This document shows, in pieces, positions 1 through 6,334 of a DNA stretch of 8,405 nucleotides. Position 1 is the first letter of the stretch, and each line of letters opens with the position of its first letter. The translations under genes and the position numbers were made by a program. The notes beneath the pieces are model-generated. The model had not been told where the DNA came from. It saw nothing but the letters and a program-made list of their open reading frames with translations, and did not search any database. This DNA comes from Phycisphaerae bacterium (GTDB taxonomy: Bacteria > Planctomycetota > Phycisphaerae > UBA1845): assembly GCA_029260155.1 (NCBI GenBank), contig JAJDDU010000137.1, positions 1-8,405 of the forward strand, given 5' to 3'.

Positions 1-255
1 ACGTTCGAGTGGACCGACTGGCGGAACGGGTGGCTGTGGTGGTTTCAGAGCGTGTACGTTCACGCCGATCACCGCCGCACGGGAGTGTTTCGGGCACTGT
101 ATGACTACGTGGAAGCCAAGGCGAAGGCGTGCCCCGATGTGCGCGGGCTGCGGTTGTATGTCGAGAAGGACAATACGACTGCGATGGATACGTATCGCGA
201 TCTTGGGATGGTTCCCTCGGGACATATTGTCTATGAGCGCGACTGGTCGTGCTGA
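1..255 (+). CDS. GNAT family N-acetyltransferase, C-terminal part (5' end outside window)
   Basis: Frame 1 is open from the first base to the TGA at 253-255 and encodes 84 residues with no start in the window. The GTG at 52 lies inside the conserved core and is not a credible start. The sequence reads as the second half of a GNAT acetyltransferase, an enzyme class that moves an acetyl group from acetyl-CoA to an amine. The segment SVYVHADHRRTGVFRALY corresponds to the strand-4/pyrophosphate-loop region, with RRTGVF replacing the classical Q/RxxGxG/A loop. The later DNTTAMDTYRDLGM matches the family's N-x-x-A-x-x-x-Y-x-x-LG motif near the C-terminus. The substrate cannot be told from this part. 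The gene ends 52 bases before the convergent stop of the formyltransferase. Confidence 0.85.
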   Translation, partial: TFEWTDWRNGWLWWFQSVYVHADHRRTGVFRALYDYVEAKAKACPDVRGLRLYVEKDNTTAMDTYRDLGMVPSGHIVYERDWSC

Positions 256-307
256 GTGGTGAATCGTTCGTTTCCCCCGCCGCTGAAGCGATGGGCCACG
301 CAGCGCG

Positions 308-1123
308 TTAGGGGATCAAGCGGAAGGTGTCTTGTACGCGGTGTTTTCGGTCGGCGTATTTGGGGAAAAGGCCGGCGTCGATGAGTTGGTAGAGACGGAC
401 GACCTGGGAGGGGTGGTAGTCTTTTCGTAGGTAGAGTCGGGGGTGGTCGACGGACCACTGGGGGATCGGGTCCAAACAGCCGTCCTCGAATTCATTTACC
501 GATTGCACTACTTTTTCGATGCCGGCGAGAATGGCTTTGCAGCCGACGGTGTGGGGCATATCGTCGGCGGTGATTTCGGGTCGGGCGTGGTGGAGTATCG
601 AGCCACTGTCGATGCCGGGGTCGATTAGGTGAATCGTGGCTCCGACGTACTCGGGCTCCTCATTCAATAGCGGGTAGAAGTTGGTGGCGGTGCCTCGGTA
701 GTAGGGAGATAGGCCTAGGTGCATGTTGATCATGCGACCGGCAAAGCGGTCGATCAGGGGCGGCTTGATCAGGTCGGTGCCGTATACGAGTACGATGTCG
801 ACGCCCTGATTTTCGAGCACGTCGGCTGTTTCGATTGTATTCAGCGCATAGGTGTCGAGCGACCGAACGACGCGGCTATTGCTGGTTTCGAGCGGTTCGG
901 CATTGTGTCCGAAGAAGATTTCCTCCTGCCTGCGTCGTTCGTCGAAATGTCGGCGGACGACGGCGGCTGTTTCTGTGTCGATCTCAACAGCAGCGGTGTC
1001 GGCGGGGACGTACGCGATGCTTTGATAGGCGGCGACTGCGACATCGCATCGCGCAGCCACTGCGTTGACGAAGTATCGGTGACGAATGTCCGTTCCGGTC
1101 AGGATGGCGATGCGCAATGACAC
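308..1123 (-). CDS. Formyltransferase family protein (Fmt / sugar N-formyltransferase fold)
   Basis: Predicted cytoplasmic enzyme that transfers a formyl group from 10-formyltetrahydrofolate to an amine; 271 residues from the chosen start. An N-terminal Rossmann-like strand (LRIAILTGTD) is followed by the formyltransferase core. The catalytic triad is visible: N133 and H135 in INMHLGLSPYYRG and D172 in IDPGIDSGSIL, numbered from the GTG start. The protein is shorter than a typical methionyl-tRNA formyltransferase (about 310 residues), and HLGLSP replaces that enzyme's HPSLLP. This favours a sugar-nucleotide or small-molecule N-formyltransferase over Fmt, though the substrate is not visible. 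I prefer GTG at 1123 because GGAAG sits about 9 bases upstream and the protein then begins at the first core strand. TTG at 1144 (278 residues) and TTG at 1117 are alternatives. The gene converges with the GNAT gene and diverges from the TMTC-like gene. Confidence 0.85.
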   Translation of the reverse strand: MSLRIAILTGTDIRHRYFVNAVAARCDVAVAAYQSIAYVPADTAAVEIDTETAAVVRRHFDERRRQEEIFFGHNAEPLETSNSRVVRSLDTYALNTIETADVLENQGVDIVLVYGTDLIKPPLIDRFAGRMINMHLGLSPYYRGTATNFYPLLNEEPEYVGATIHLIDPGIDSGSILHHARPEITADDMPHTVGCKAILAGIEKVVQSVNEFEDGCLDPIPQWSVDHPRLYLRKDYHPSQVVRLYQLIDAGLFPKYADRKHRVQDTFRLIP

Positions 1124-1157
1124 GAGCGGTACTTCCGTACACAAGTGGTCCAGCTAC

Positions 1158-1190
1158 TAATAACCGAACGCCTCGGCACGGTGTTGTCAA
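1158..1190 (-). promoter_or_regulatory. Weak candidate promoter for the formyltransferase gene
   Basis: On the minus strand a perfect TTGACA lies at 1190-1185 and a TTATTA at 1163-1158, upstream of the GTG start at 1123. The 21-base spacing is too long for a standard sigma-70 promoter, so either the -10 is a different, poorer hexamer or the TTGACA is coincidental. Position and orientation suit the formyltransferase gene. Confidence 0.2.
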
Positions 1191-1205
1191 GGACCGCCCT
1201 TTCCA

Positions 1206-1252
1206 GTGTCGCCACGACACCGGTCCGCGGGACACGCGGCAAGCCGGTGTCG
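1206..1252. repeat. Cluster of inverted GTGTC/GACAC boxes between divergent genes; possible operator or alternative hairpins
   Basis: A perfect 9-base inverted repeat, CGACACCGG (1215-1223) and CCGGTGTCG (1244-1252), encloses a second perfect 5-base stem, CCGCG (1225-1229) and CGCGG (1235-1239). The left arm can instead pair with GTGTCG at 1206-1211 across a three-base loop (CCA). The 5-mer GTGTC or its complement starts at 1206, 1216, 1231 and 1247. The site lies between two divergent genes and between their candidate promoters, so a shared DNA-binding site is at least as likely as an RNA switch. The binding factor is unknown. Confidence 0.45.
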
Positions 1253-1256
1253 GCGC

Positions 1257-1285
1257 TTCCACATGTCGGGCGGTGACGGTATCCT
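1257..1285 (+). promoter_or_regulatory. Weak candidate promoter for the TMTC-like gene
   Basis: TTCCAC (1257-1262) and TATCCT (1280-1285) are separated by 17 bases, about 60 bases before the ATG at 1349. The hexamers match the sigma-70 consensus at three and four of six positions. The area is relatively AT-rich (ATCCTAATACTTA) for this window. Position and spacing are good but the -35 is poor. Confidence 0.2.
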
Positions 1286-1348
1286 AATACTTACGGCCAA
1301 CGGCGTTAGATGAATATCAGCCGGCAGTATTCGGGGAACCGCTGAACC

Positions 1349-3280
1349 ATGGGCAGACGAAAACGCAAGCAACCGTCACCCCCTCCTCTCGACACGACAG
1401 GTCGCGGAACGAACGCCCGCGCATCAGGCAACATGGAACCGCAGTATTCAGCAAGACCGCCGCGACGGTGGTACGGGGTTCTCATCATCGTCGTCGCGGG
1501 CTGGGCGGTGTATGCCAACAGTTTGTCCGGGCCGTTCATCTTCGATGACACGGACAGCATCGTGGAGAACACACATATCCGCCAATTGTGGCCTGTTGGG
1601 AAGGTATTGAGCGCCCCCGCGAAGAGCAGCGTTTCGGGACGGCCGGTCATCTCGCTCACTTTGGCGGCCAACTACGCACTCGGCGGTTTGGATGTGTGGG
1701 GCTATCACGTATTCAATGTACTCGCGCACGTTGCAACGGCCCTGGTATTGTTGGGCCTCTTGCGTGGGTCGATGATTCGCATCGGCACGAGTGAGGCCCG
1801 TGCATTCTGGTTCGCCATGAGTGCGGCGTTGATCTGGGTCGTCCACCCGCTGTGCACGGATGCGCTCAATCAGATCATCTACCGCACGGAAGTGCTGATG
1901 AGCCTGTTCTATCTCCTCACGATGTACTGCGCGCTGCGTGGCGCGGACTCTGCCGGCAAGTCGAAAACCTGGTACACAGGGGCCGTCCTGGCGTGTGCAC
2001 TGGGAATGGGATGCAAGGAGAACATGGTGTCCGCGCCCATCGCTGCGTTGCTCTTCGATCGCGTGTTCATGGCGGGGTCACTTAGAAACGCACTGCGTGT
2101 ACGTTGGCCGCTGTACACTGGTCTTGCCGCCGCGTGGCTCGTGCTTGCTGCCGTCCGAACAACGCGGCCAGGAGCTGGTTTCGATTTTGCGCACTTGCCG
2201 CTCTTGTCTTATCTGGCCACGCAGTGTGGGGTTCTGCTGCACTACTTGCGGCTGTCTTTTTGGCCGCACCCGCTCGTCCTGGAGTACTCCGGCTGGCCGA
2301 TGGCAGCGAACTTCGCCGAGGCGTGGGCAGCGACCGCCTTCGTGGCCACCTTTGCGATTACGGTCCTGATGACCTGGCGATCACGACCCGAGTTGAGTTT
2401 TCTGTGGATCGTCGGCTTTTTCATTTTGGCCCCGACGAGTTTGATCCCCAACGCCGGCGAAGTCGTGGCGGAACATCGCATGTACCTTCCCCTCGTGGCG
2501 GTCATCGTTACGGCACTCGCGCTAGCGTATTCTGTGTTGCGCCGCATTTCGGATCAATTCAGGCTGGATCCGTCGTCGGCTGCAGCCATCCGGTTTGTGA
2601 CGATCACCGTTGTGGTCGCGTCGCTGGGCTGGACCACCGTCGCGCGCAACCAAGTCTATGACGACCCGTTGTCCGTTTGGATGGACGTTGTCGAGAAACA
2701 GCCCGAGGGTCATCGTGGCTATGGGGGTGTTGCCAGCGCCTTGCGTGAGCAGGGTAAAGGCGAAGAGGCCATCACGTGGTACAAGAAGGTGCTGGAAATC
2801 GATCCGGATGATCTGGAGGCAAACATTAACATCGGTGGGCTCTTGCAACAGAATGGGCGTCACGCAGAGGCCATCGCGTATTTCGAGAAAGTGCTGGCGC
2901 TCGACCCGCAATACGCAAAAGCCCACAGCAACATTGGGCTTTCATTCCTGGCTCAGGGTTTGAGCGACGCGGCGATCACTCATTTCCGAAAGGCCATTGA
3001 ACTGCGTCCGGACCTCGCCCGTGCGCACGTCAGTCTGGGCATCGCCCTTGCGCAAGCGGGCTCGATGGAGGAGGCGAAGTCGCACTTCCTTGAAGCGCTG
3101 AAGACCAAGCCCGATTTTGCTGAGATCGCCCACAACCTGGTCGGCAAGATCTACTTGGCTCAGGGACAATTCCCGGAAGCGATCGACCATTTTGAGAAGG
3201 CGCTGCGCATTCGCCCGAATCTCGCCGACGCGCAAGCCGGCCTGGAGCAGGCCAAGCTGAGAATGGCGCAAGCAGAGTAA
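1349..3280 (+). CDS. TMTC-like GT-C membrane protein with C-terminal TPR repeats
   Basis: 643-residue inner-membrane protein resembling the eukaryotic TMTC family of TPR-bearing O-mannosyltransferases and its bacterial relatives. A basic, Pro-rich cytoplasmic tail (1-41) precedes about ten hydrophobic segments (roughly 42-58, 118-139, 152-168, 180-196, 208-222, 255-270, 284-300, 326-342, 349-362, 379-397, 414-430). The first external loop carries FIFDD (63-67), the acidic motif expected at a GT-C active site. Further family-like landmarks are GRP (97-99), HPLCTDALNQIIYR (166-179), CKEN (222-225) and EHRMYLP (375-381). From about 453 to 623 there are five TPR units with the WxxLG/A...P pattern. 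ATG at 1349 has GGGGA about 12 bases upstream; an ATG at 1433 would remove the basic tail. Glycosyl transfer to exported protein or glycan is inferred from the fold; donor and acceptor are unknown. It converges on the peroxidase gene. Confidence 0.8.
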   Translation: MGRRKRKQPSPPPLDTTGRGTNARASGNMEPQYSARPPRRWYGVLIIVVAGWAVYANSLSGPFIFDDTDSIVENTHIRQLWPVGKVLSAPAKSSVSGRPVISLTLAANYALGGLDVWGYHVFNVLAHVATALVLLGLLRGSMIRIGTSEARAFWFAMSAALIWVVHPLCTDALNQIIYRTEVLMSLFYLLTMYCALRGADSAGKSKTWYTGAVLACALGMGCKENMVSAPIAALLFDRVFMAGSLRNALRVRWPLYTGLAAAWLVLAAVRTTRPGAGFDFAHLPLLSYLATQCGVLLHYLRLSFWPHPLVLEYSGWPMAANFAEAWAATAFVATFAITVLMTWRSRPELSFLWIVGFFILAPTSLIPNAGEVVAEHRMYLPLVAVIVTALALAYSVLRRISDQFRLDPSSAAAIRFVTITVVVASLGWTTVARNQVYDDPLSVWMDVVEKQPEGHRGYGGVASALREQGKGEEAITWYKKVLEIDPDDLEANINIGGLLQQNGRHAEAIAYFEKVLALDPQYAKAHSNIGLSFLAQGLSDAAITHFRKAIELRPDLARAHVSLGIALAQAGSMEEAKSHFLEALKTKPDFAEIAHNLVGKIYLAQGQFPEAIDHFEKALRIRPNLADAQAGLEQAKLRMAQAE

Positions 3281-3316
3281 GCACTTTTAGGGCGACGGAC
3301 TGCCACGACAGGAGTA

Positions 3317-4426
3317 CTAGAAGGTCCCGTCTGCTTTCTTGGGGAGCTTGGGCGCGTCGATCTTGATGACATCGCCGGAGAGCGATTCCAGAAACGCGAT
3401 TAGGGCGCTCTTTTCCGCATCGGTAAGGTGCAGTTTTTTAAGCAGAGGCGACTTGTTGGGCAGGTCGCCACCGCCGCGATCGTAGAAGTCGATCACGTCC
3501 TCCAGCGTCAGGAACGCGCCGTTGTGCATGTATGGGGCCGTATCGACGATCTCGCGGAGGGAAGGTGTCTTGAATTTGAACCGATCGGCGGCCGACTTGG
3601 TGATGAGTTCCCTGCCGTAGTCGGCGTCGATCTTGTAGTTCTTGTATCCCGCGTCCTTGGCGAAGAAATGGCGCGTGGCGACGCGATCAGAGTCCTTCTT
3701 GAGCGGTTCGATCTCGGGCACGCCGGTCGCGTGCAGGCGGGTGTCGTCGAGCAGCGGCCCGTGGTGACATTGGATACAGTTGGCCTTGCCCTTGAAGAGC
3801 TCAAGGCCCTTGATTTGCTCGGCGTCGAGCGCGGTCTTGTTCCCCTTTAGGTAATGGTCGAAGGGGACATTGCGGGAGACGATGGTGCGTTCGAAGGTGG
3901 CGATGGCACGCGCGATGTTGTCGAATGTGACATCCGAGTTGAACACGGCCTTGAACGCCTTGGCGTAGTAGGGAATCTGCGAGAGTTTTTCGACGAGGTG
4001 GCCTGGGTTTTGGTTCATTTCAATAGGGGCTTGAACCGGGCCTTTGGCTTGGTCCTCAAGGCTTCCGGATCGCCCATCCCAGAAGAGCAATGTCGCGTAG
4101 GCGGCGTTTAGGACGGTGGGCACGCTGCGCCAGTGTTTTGTGCCGGGATAGGCTTCGGACAATTGGGCGGCGTTCGAGAAGCCCTTGTCCGCCGCGTGAC
4201 ACTTCGAGCAACTGATGCTGCTGTCACCTGCGAGTCGCGGATCGAAGTAGAGCATCTTTCCCAGTTCGACTTTCTCGCGTGTCATGGGGTTGTCGGCGGG
4301 GACAACGGTCTCGATGGCCGGCAGCGGGGCGAGCGGTCTAGGTTCGGCGTGCGAGAGTTCTGGACGGATCAGGCAGATAGTCGCGGATACGATAAGCAGT
4401 GTTTTTGCAGTTCTGTTCGGCATCAT
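3317..4426 (-). CDS. Periplasmic diheme cytochrome c peroxidase (CCP/MauG family)
   Basis: 369-residue exported diheme protein that would reduce hydrogen peroxide with electrons from a small donor protein, or oxidise a protein partner as MauG does. A signal peptide ends near SHA/EP (27/28). The two heme c sites are CSKCH (73-77) and CIQCH (217-221), with H77 and H221 as proximal ligands. Other family landmarks are LGKMLYFDPRLAG (55-67), SVPTVLNAA (101-109), FWDGR (115-119), QAPIEM (132-137) with E136 at the expected catalytic glutamate position, FKTPSLREI (285-293), and PYMHNG (298-303). The length is normal for the family. The start is the first of two adjacent ATGs, with AGGAG about 8 bases upstream. 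It is second in an operon, 46 bases behind the cupredoxin-like gene, which suggests that protein as a redox partner (inference). I assign no symbol because the CcpA-like and MauG-like branches cannot be separated with confidence by eye. Confidence 0.92.
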   Translation of the reverse strand: MMPNRTAKTLLIVSATICLIRPELSHAEPRPLAPLPAIETVVPADNPMTREKVELGKMLYFDPRLAGDSSISCSKCHAADKGFSNAAQLSEAYPGTKHWRSVPTVLNAAYATLLFWDGRSGSLEDQAKGPVQAPIEMNQNPGHLVEKLSQIPYYAKAFKAVFNSDVTFDNIARAIATFERTIVSRNVPFDHYLKGNKTALDAEQIKGLELFKGKANCIQCHHGPLLDDTRLHATGVPEIEPLKKDSDRVATRHFFAKDAGYKNYKIDADYGRELITKSAADRFKFKTPSLREIVDTAPYMHNGAFLTLEDVIDFYDRGGGDLPNKSPLLKKLHLTDAEKSALIAFLESLSGDVIKIDAPKLPKKADGTF

Positions 4427-4472
4427 GTTGACACTCCTCTGCGAGCGACCTCGAAAGGCGCTTCTTGCTTCG

Positions 4473-5321
4473 TTATTCCTTGGTTAGCTCGAATTCCAGG
4501 GTCGTGGTCTTGTCGGCGTCGACGTGGACCTGCCGGGTCCGTTCGCCAAGATGCTCCTGCCATACCACGAGTTCGTAGTCACCGGGCGGCACGTCGCTGA
4601 TGACAAATGCACCATCCTCTGCTGTTACACAGTGATAGGGATGGGGCAGGACGTAGACGAACGCTCTCATCCAGTTGTGGACCGCGCAGGTTACCGTGGC
4701 TAGGCCGGGGCGTTTGATTTTGAACTCGTTGCGCAATCCCTGTTTGGGCTGCATGGGATTGAACAGCGTGACCATGTTTTGGACGCACTGGGCGTTGTGC
4801 GCGACGGGGTCGAGGTTGACGACCTCGAACGGCGTGCGGGTCTGCAAGACCTGCACATGTGGATCGAACGTGCAGTTTTTTTGGTTGATGACGGGTTTCG
4901 CGAGCGTCTCGGGGATGCTCTTGCCGGCCTTGATGTTTCCGAGGAATACCACCGCCTGTGCGACGTGTCCCTGGGGATCGGTGTTTATCTTCGGTCGGGA
5001 CTTGGCGCGCGCGTCGCAAGTGTCGTGGTCTTTGACGACTTGTATCGTCTCCGGTTCGGGGACGGTTCCCTTGAACAGGACGACTCCTTCGATGCGGCCG
5101 CCGCCGGCGACGGAGATGACTTCGTACTTTCCGCTACGCCGTTTGGGCTTGGTTCGACGCCGACGACCGGGCTGGTCGTTGAGGGAGACAATCACATGCT
5201 GACTGTTCGCGATGATCCGTGGTGGATCGTCGCCGCCGGGTTTGCCTGCGGCGACCGCCGCGGGCGAGGCGATGGCGATGACGATCATGACAGCGGTGTA
5301 GCGATTGCGTTGTACCGACAT
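4473..5321 (-). CDS. Exported cupredoxin-like protein with carboxypeptidase-regulatory-like C-terminal domain
   Basis: 282-residue secreted protein. A signal peptide (about 1-25, AVAA/GK) is followed by an Arg/Lys-rich linker (53-65). Residues 75-225 form a beta-rich domain with a plausible type 1 copper set: H175 in DPVAHN, then C212, H215 and M218 in VTCAVHNWM, the C-x2-H-x2-M arrangement of small blue copper proteins. C102 and C150 might form a disulfide. Residues 230-280 (VTAEDGAFVISDVPPGDYEL onwards) match a carboxypeptidase-regulatory-like beta-sandwich domain. ATG at 5321 has GGGGGA about 8 bases upstream and begins directly with the signal peptide. A longer reading from 5381 adds 20 residues without a clear ribosome site and buries the signal. 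It is first in the operon with the diheme peroxidase, so electron transfer or copper-dependent redox at the cell surface is likely but inferred. Copper binding needs proof; a purely structural beta domain is the alternative. Confidence 0.78.
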   Translation of the reverse strand: MSVQRNRYTAVMIVIAIASPAAVAAGKPGGDDPPRIIANSQHVIVSLNDQPGRRRRTKPKRRSGKYEVISVAGGGRIEGVVLFKGTVPEPETIQVVKDHDTCDARAKSRPKINTDPQGHVAQAVVFLGNIKAGKSIPETLAKPVINQKNCTFDPHVQVLQTRTPFEVVNLDPVAHNAQCVQNMVTLFNPMQPKQGLRNEFKIKRPGLATVTCAVHNWMRAFVYVLPHPYHCVTAEDGAFVISDVPPGDYELVVWQEHLGERTRQVHVDADKTTTLEFELTKE

Positions 5322-5352
5322 CCTAGTAGTCCCCCATGTAAGCGACTTCGCG

Positions 5353-5381
5353 TTTCTAACCAAATTAGGCGGGTTTCGCAA
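5353..5381 (-). promoter_or_regulatory. Candidate promoter of the cupredoxin-like/peroxidase operon
   Basis: Reading the minus strand, TTGCGA (5381-5376) and TAGAAA (5358-5353) are 17 bases apart and match the sigma-70 hexamers at four of six positions each. Transcription would begin near 5346, giving a leader of about 25 bases that includes the GGGGGA ribosome site. The -35 overlaps a small imperfect hairpin/palindrome (GGGTTT at 5371-5376 against AAAC-G-CC at 5380-5386), which could be an operator. Confidence 0.35.
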
Positions 5382-5419
5382 ACGCCCAAATCGGGCCTGG
5401 ATGCCTGGATCAGCCGGAC

Positions 5420-5450
5420 TTGATTCCGCAGTGTGACCTTCCGATATAGC
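5420..5450 (+). promoter_or_regulatory. Candidate promoter of the HAMP-type membrane protein gene
   Basis: TTGATT (5420-5425) and TATAGC (5445-5450) each match the sigma-70 hexamers at four of six positions, with a 19-base spacer that is slightly long. The leader would be about 65 bases, ending in a good ribosome site before 5523. It faces away from the operon promoter about 40 bases away, so a regulator bound between them could control both transcripts. Confidence 0.3.
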
Positions 5451-5522
5451 AATTGGCTCTCGTCGACGGCGTGGCGTGGTGTAAGCCTGCGGGGAGTTAC
5501 GAGCAAGGAAGAGGACTCGGTC

Positions 5523-6194
5523 ATGGCGACATCGCCTATGCAGGAACCAGCCGGTGAACGCCCGTTCGTTCGGCGTAAATACATCATCGATCCGGCGTTT
5601 CAGTGGAAATACGTGGGATGGGCGGTGTTCGGGGTGTTCTTCGTCTCCTTCGTCACCAGCACGATACAGTACGGTGTCCTCCTCCAGAACGAGAGGTCAC
5701 GGACGGTCTTTCCGATAGGGTCGACGACATGGTCGACCACGTCGGTCATCGTGCTCTCGACGCTGGCGTTCACCACGGTCATGGCCATCGCGCTGGCGGT
5801 ATGGGGCATCGTGGTCACTCACCGCTTGTGCGGACCGGTCTATGTGATGGATGGCATTCTCAACGCTATGGCCGCCGGCCGGTTTCCGAAACGACGCCCG
5901 CTACGCAAGAGGGACGGATTCAAGGAACTGTACGAGTCTCTCTGGAAAGCGGTCGACGCCGTCCGCGCCGGAAAGCGTGCGGAGGCTGCGTCGCTCGCCA
6001 ATGTCCTGGCGATGGTGAGGTCAGCGAGTGATGCCGACGCCGATGGTCGCAAACTGGATCTCGCCGCCATTGCCGCGATTCTCGACACGCTGCGCGCAGA
6101 CGCAGCGCGGGCATCGGGAGACGACGCCACCACCGATTCGCAGCCGGCGCCTGTCGGGGCACCTCTCGCGAAAACGCACGGGTCAACGGTCTAG
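5523..6194 (+). CDS. Two-helix membrane protein with HAMP-like domain and no visible output domain
   Basis: 223-residue inner-membrane protein. A cytoplasmic N-terminus with the segment FVRRKYIIDPAFQWKY (15-30) precedes TM1 (31-53), a short external loop of about 18 residues, and TM2 (73-99). TM2 runs straight into a HAMP-like helix-turn-helix (about 100-150: HRLCGPVYVMDGILNAMAAG, then the charged stretch ending ELYESLWKAVDAVR). After that comes an Ala-rich helix (152-196) and a low-complexity tail. In receptors this layout passes a signal from the membrane to a kinase, cyclase or chemotaxis module; here the protein ends without one. ATG at 5523 follows GAGGA by about 8 bases. The in-frame ATG at 5433 adds 30 residues unlike an N-terminus and lies in the probable promoter region. 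It diverges from the cupredoxin/peroxidase operon, so a sensory or scaffold role linked to it is possible but unproven. Confidence 0.65.
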   Translation: MATSPMQEPAGERPFVRRKYIIDPAFQWKYVGWAVFGVFFVSFVTSTIQYGVLLQNERSRTVFPIGSTTWSTTSVIVLSTLAFTTVMAIALAVWGIVVTHRLCGPVYVMDGILNAMAAGRFPKRRPLRKRDGFKELYESLWKAVDAVRAGKRAEAASLANVLAMVRSASDADADGRKLDLAAIAAILDTLRADAARASGDDATTDSQPAPVGAPLAKTHGSTV

Positions 6195-6204
6195 GACGCG
6201 GTGT

Positions 6205-6226
6205 TGCCCAGGCCCGCCCTGGGGCA
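6205..6226 (+). terminator. Hairpin, probable terminator of the HAMP-type gene
   Basis: TGCCCAGG (6205-6212) pairs with CCTGGG and CA (6218-6223, 6225-6226) around one bulged G and a five-base loop, starting 11 bases after the stop codon. No T-run follows, so it is a stable 3' hairpin rather than a textbook intrinsic terminator. Confidence 0.4.
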
Positions 6227-6263
6227 TATCGCGAGATACATGTCACCGACTTCCCCGATCAAT

Positions 6264-6299
6264 CGCACCCCTGCGGTCGCCTGCGGCAGGGTCCGTGCG
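6264..6299 (+). other. Two-part stem-loop in intergenic region
   Basis: CGCAC (6264-6268) pairs with GTGCG (6295-6299) and, directly inside, CCCTGC (6269-6274) pairs with GCAGGG (6286-6291), with a three-base bulge (TCC) and an 11-base loop. It lies just before the AT-rich TTAAATTGCAA stretch. It could be a second terminator isolating the thioredoxin-like gene; no T-run follows. Confidence 0.35.
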
Positions 6300-6305
6300 G
6301 TTAAA

Positions 6306-6334
6306 TTGCAACCGAGTTGCGATTCTGCTAGCCT
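6306..6334 (+). promoter_or_regulatory. Candidate promoter of the thioredoxin-like gene
   Basis: TTGCAA (6306-6311) and TAGCCT (6329-6334) are spaced by 17 bases, in the only AT-rich patch of this intergenic region. The -35 matches four of six consensus positions and the -10 three. The transcript would carry a leader of about 150 bases before the ATG at 6495. Confidence 0.3.

Noticed and set aside
719..1120. 133-residue plus-strand open frame opposite the formyltransferase
   Set aside because: It is antisense to a gene whose catalytic residues are visible; the composition is that of a complementary-strand shadow.
2104..2661. 185-residue plus-strand open frame inside the TMTC-like gene
   Set aside because: It is an out-of-frame shadow of the membrane domain, rich in Arg and Ser with no motif. 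The main frame carries clear family landmarks throughout.
3281..3316. Possible bidirectional terminator between the convergent TMTC-like and peroxidase genes
   Set aside because: Only 36 bases separate the stops, and I found no stem longer than a trivial AGTACT palindrome and no T-run beyond CTTTTA.
5322..5381. Upstream extension of the cupredoxin-like gene to a start at 5381
   Set aside because: The extra 20 residues precede a clean signal peptide and overlap the likely promoter. The ATG at 5321 has its own GGGGGA ribosome site.
5371..5386. Small stem GGGTTT/AAAC-G-CC as an independent regulatory RNA or terminator
   Set aside because: It is short and has a bulge, and it lies over a candidate -35. 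At most it is an operator half-site, so it is only noted with that promoter.
4779..5423. 214-residue plus-strand open frame opposite the cupredoxin-like gene
   Set aside because: It is antisense to a gene with signal peptide and conserved beta-domain motifs, has no good ribosome site and no recognisable protein features.
5433..5522. Upstream extension of the HAMP-type gene to the ATG at 5433
   Set aside because: The added 30 residues look unlike a protein N-terminus and overlap the candidate -10. GAGGA precedes the ATG at 5523 at the right distance.
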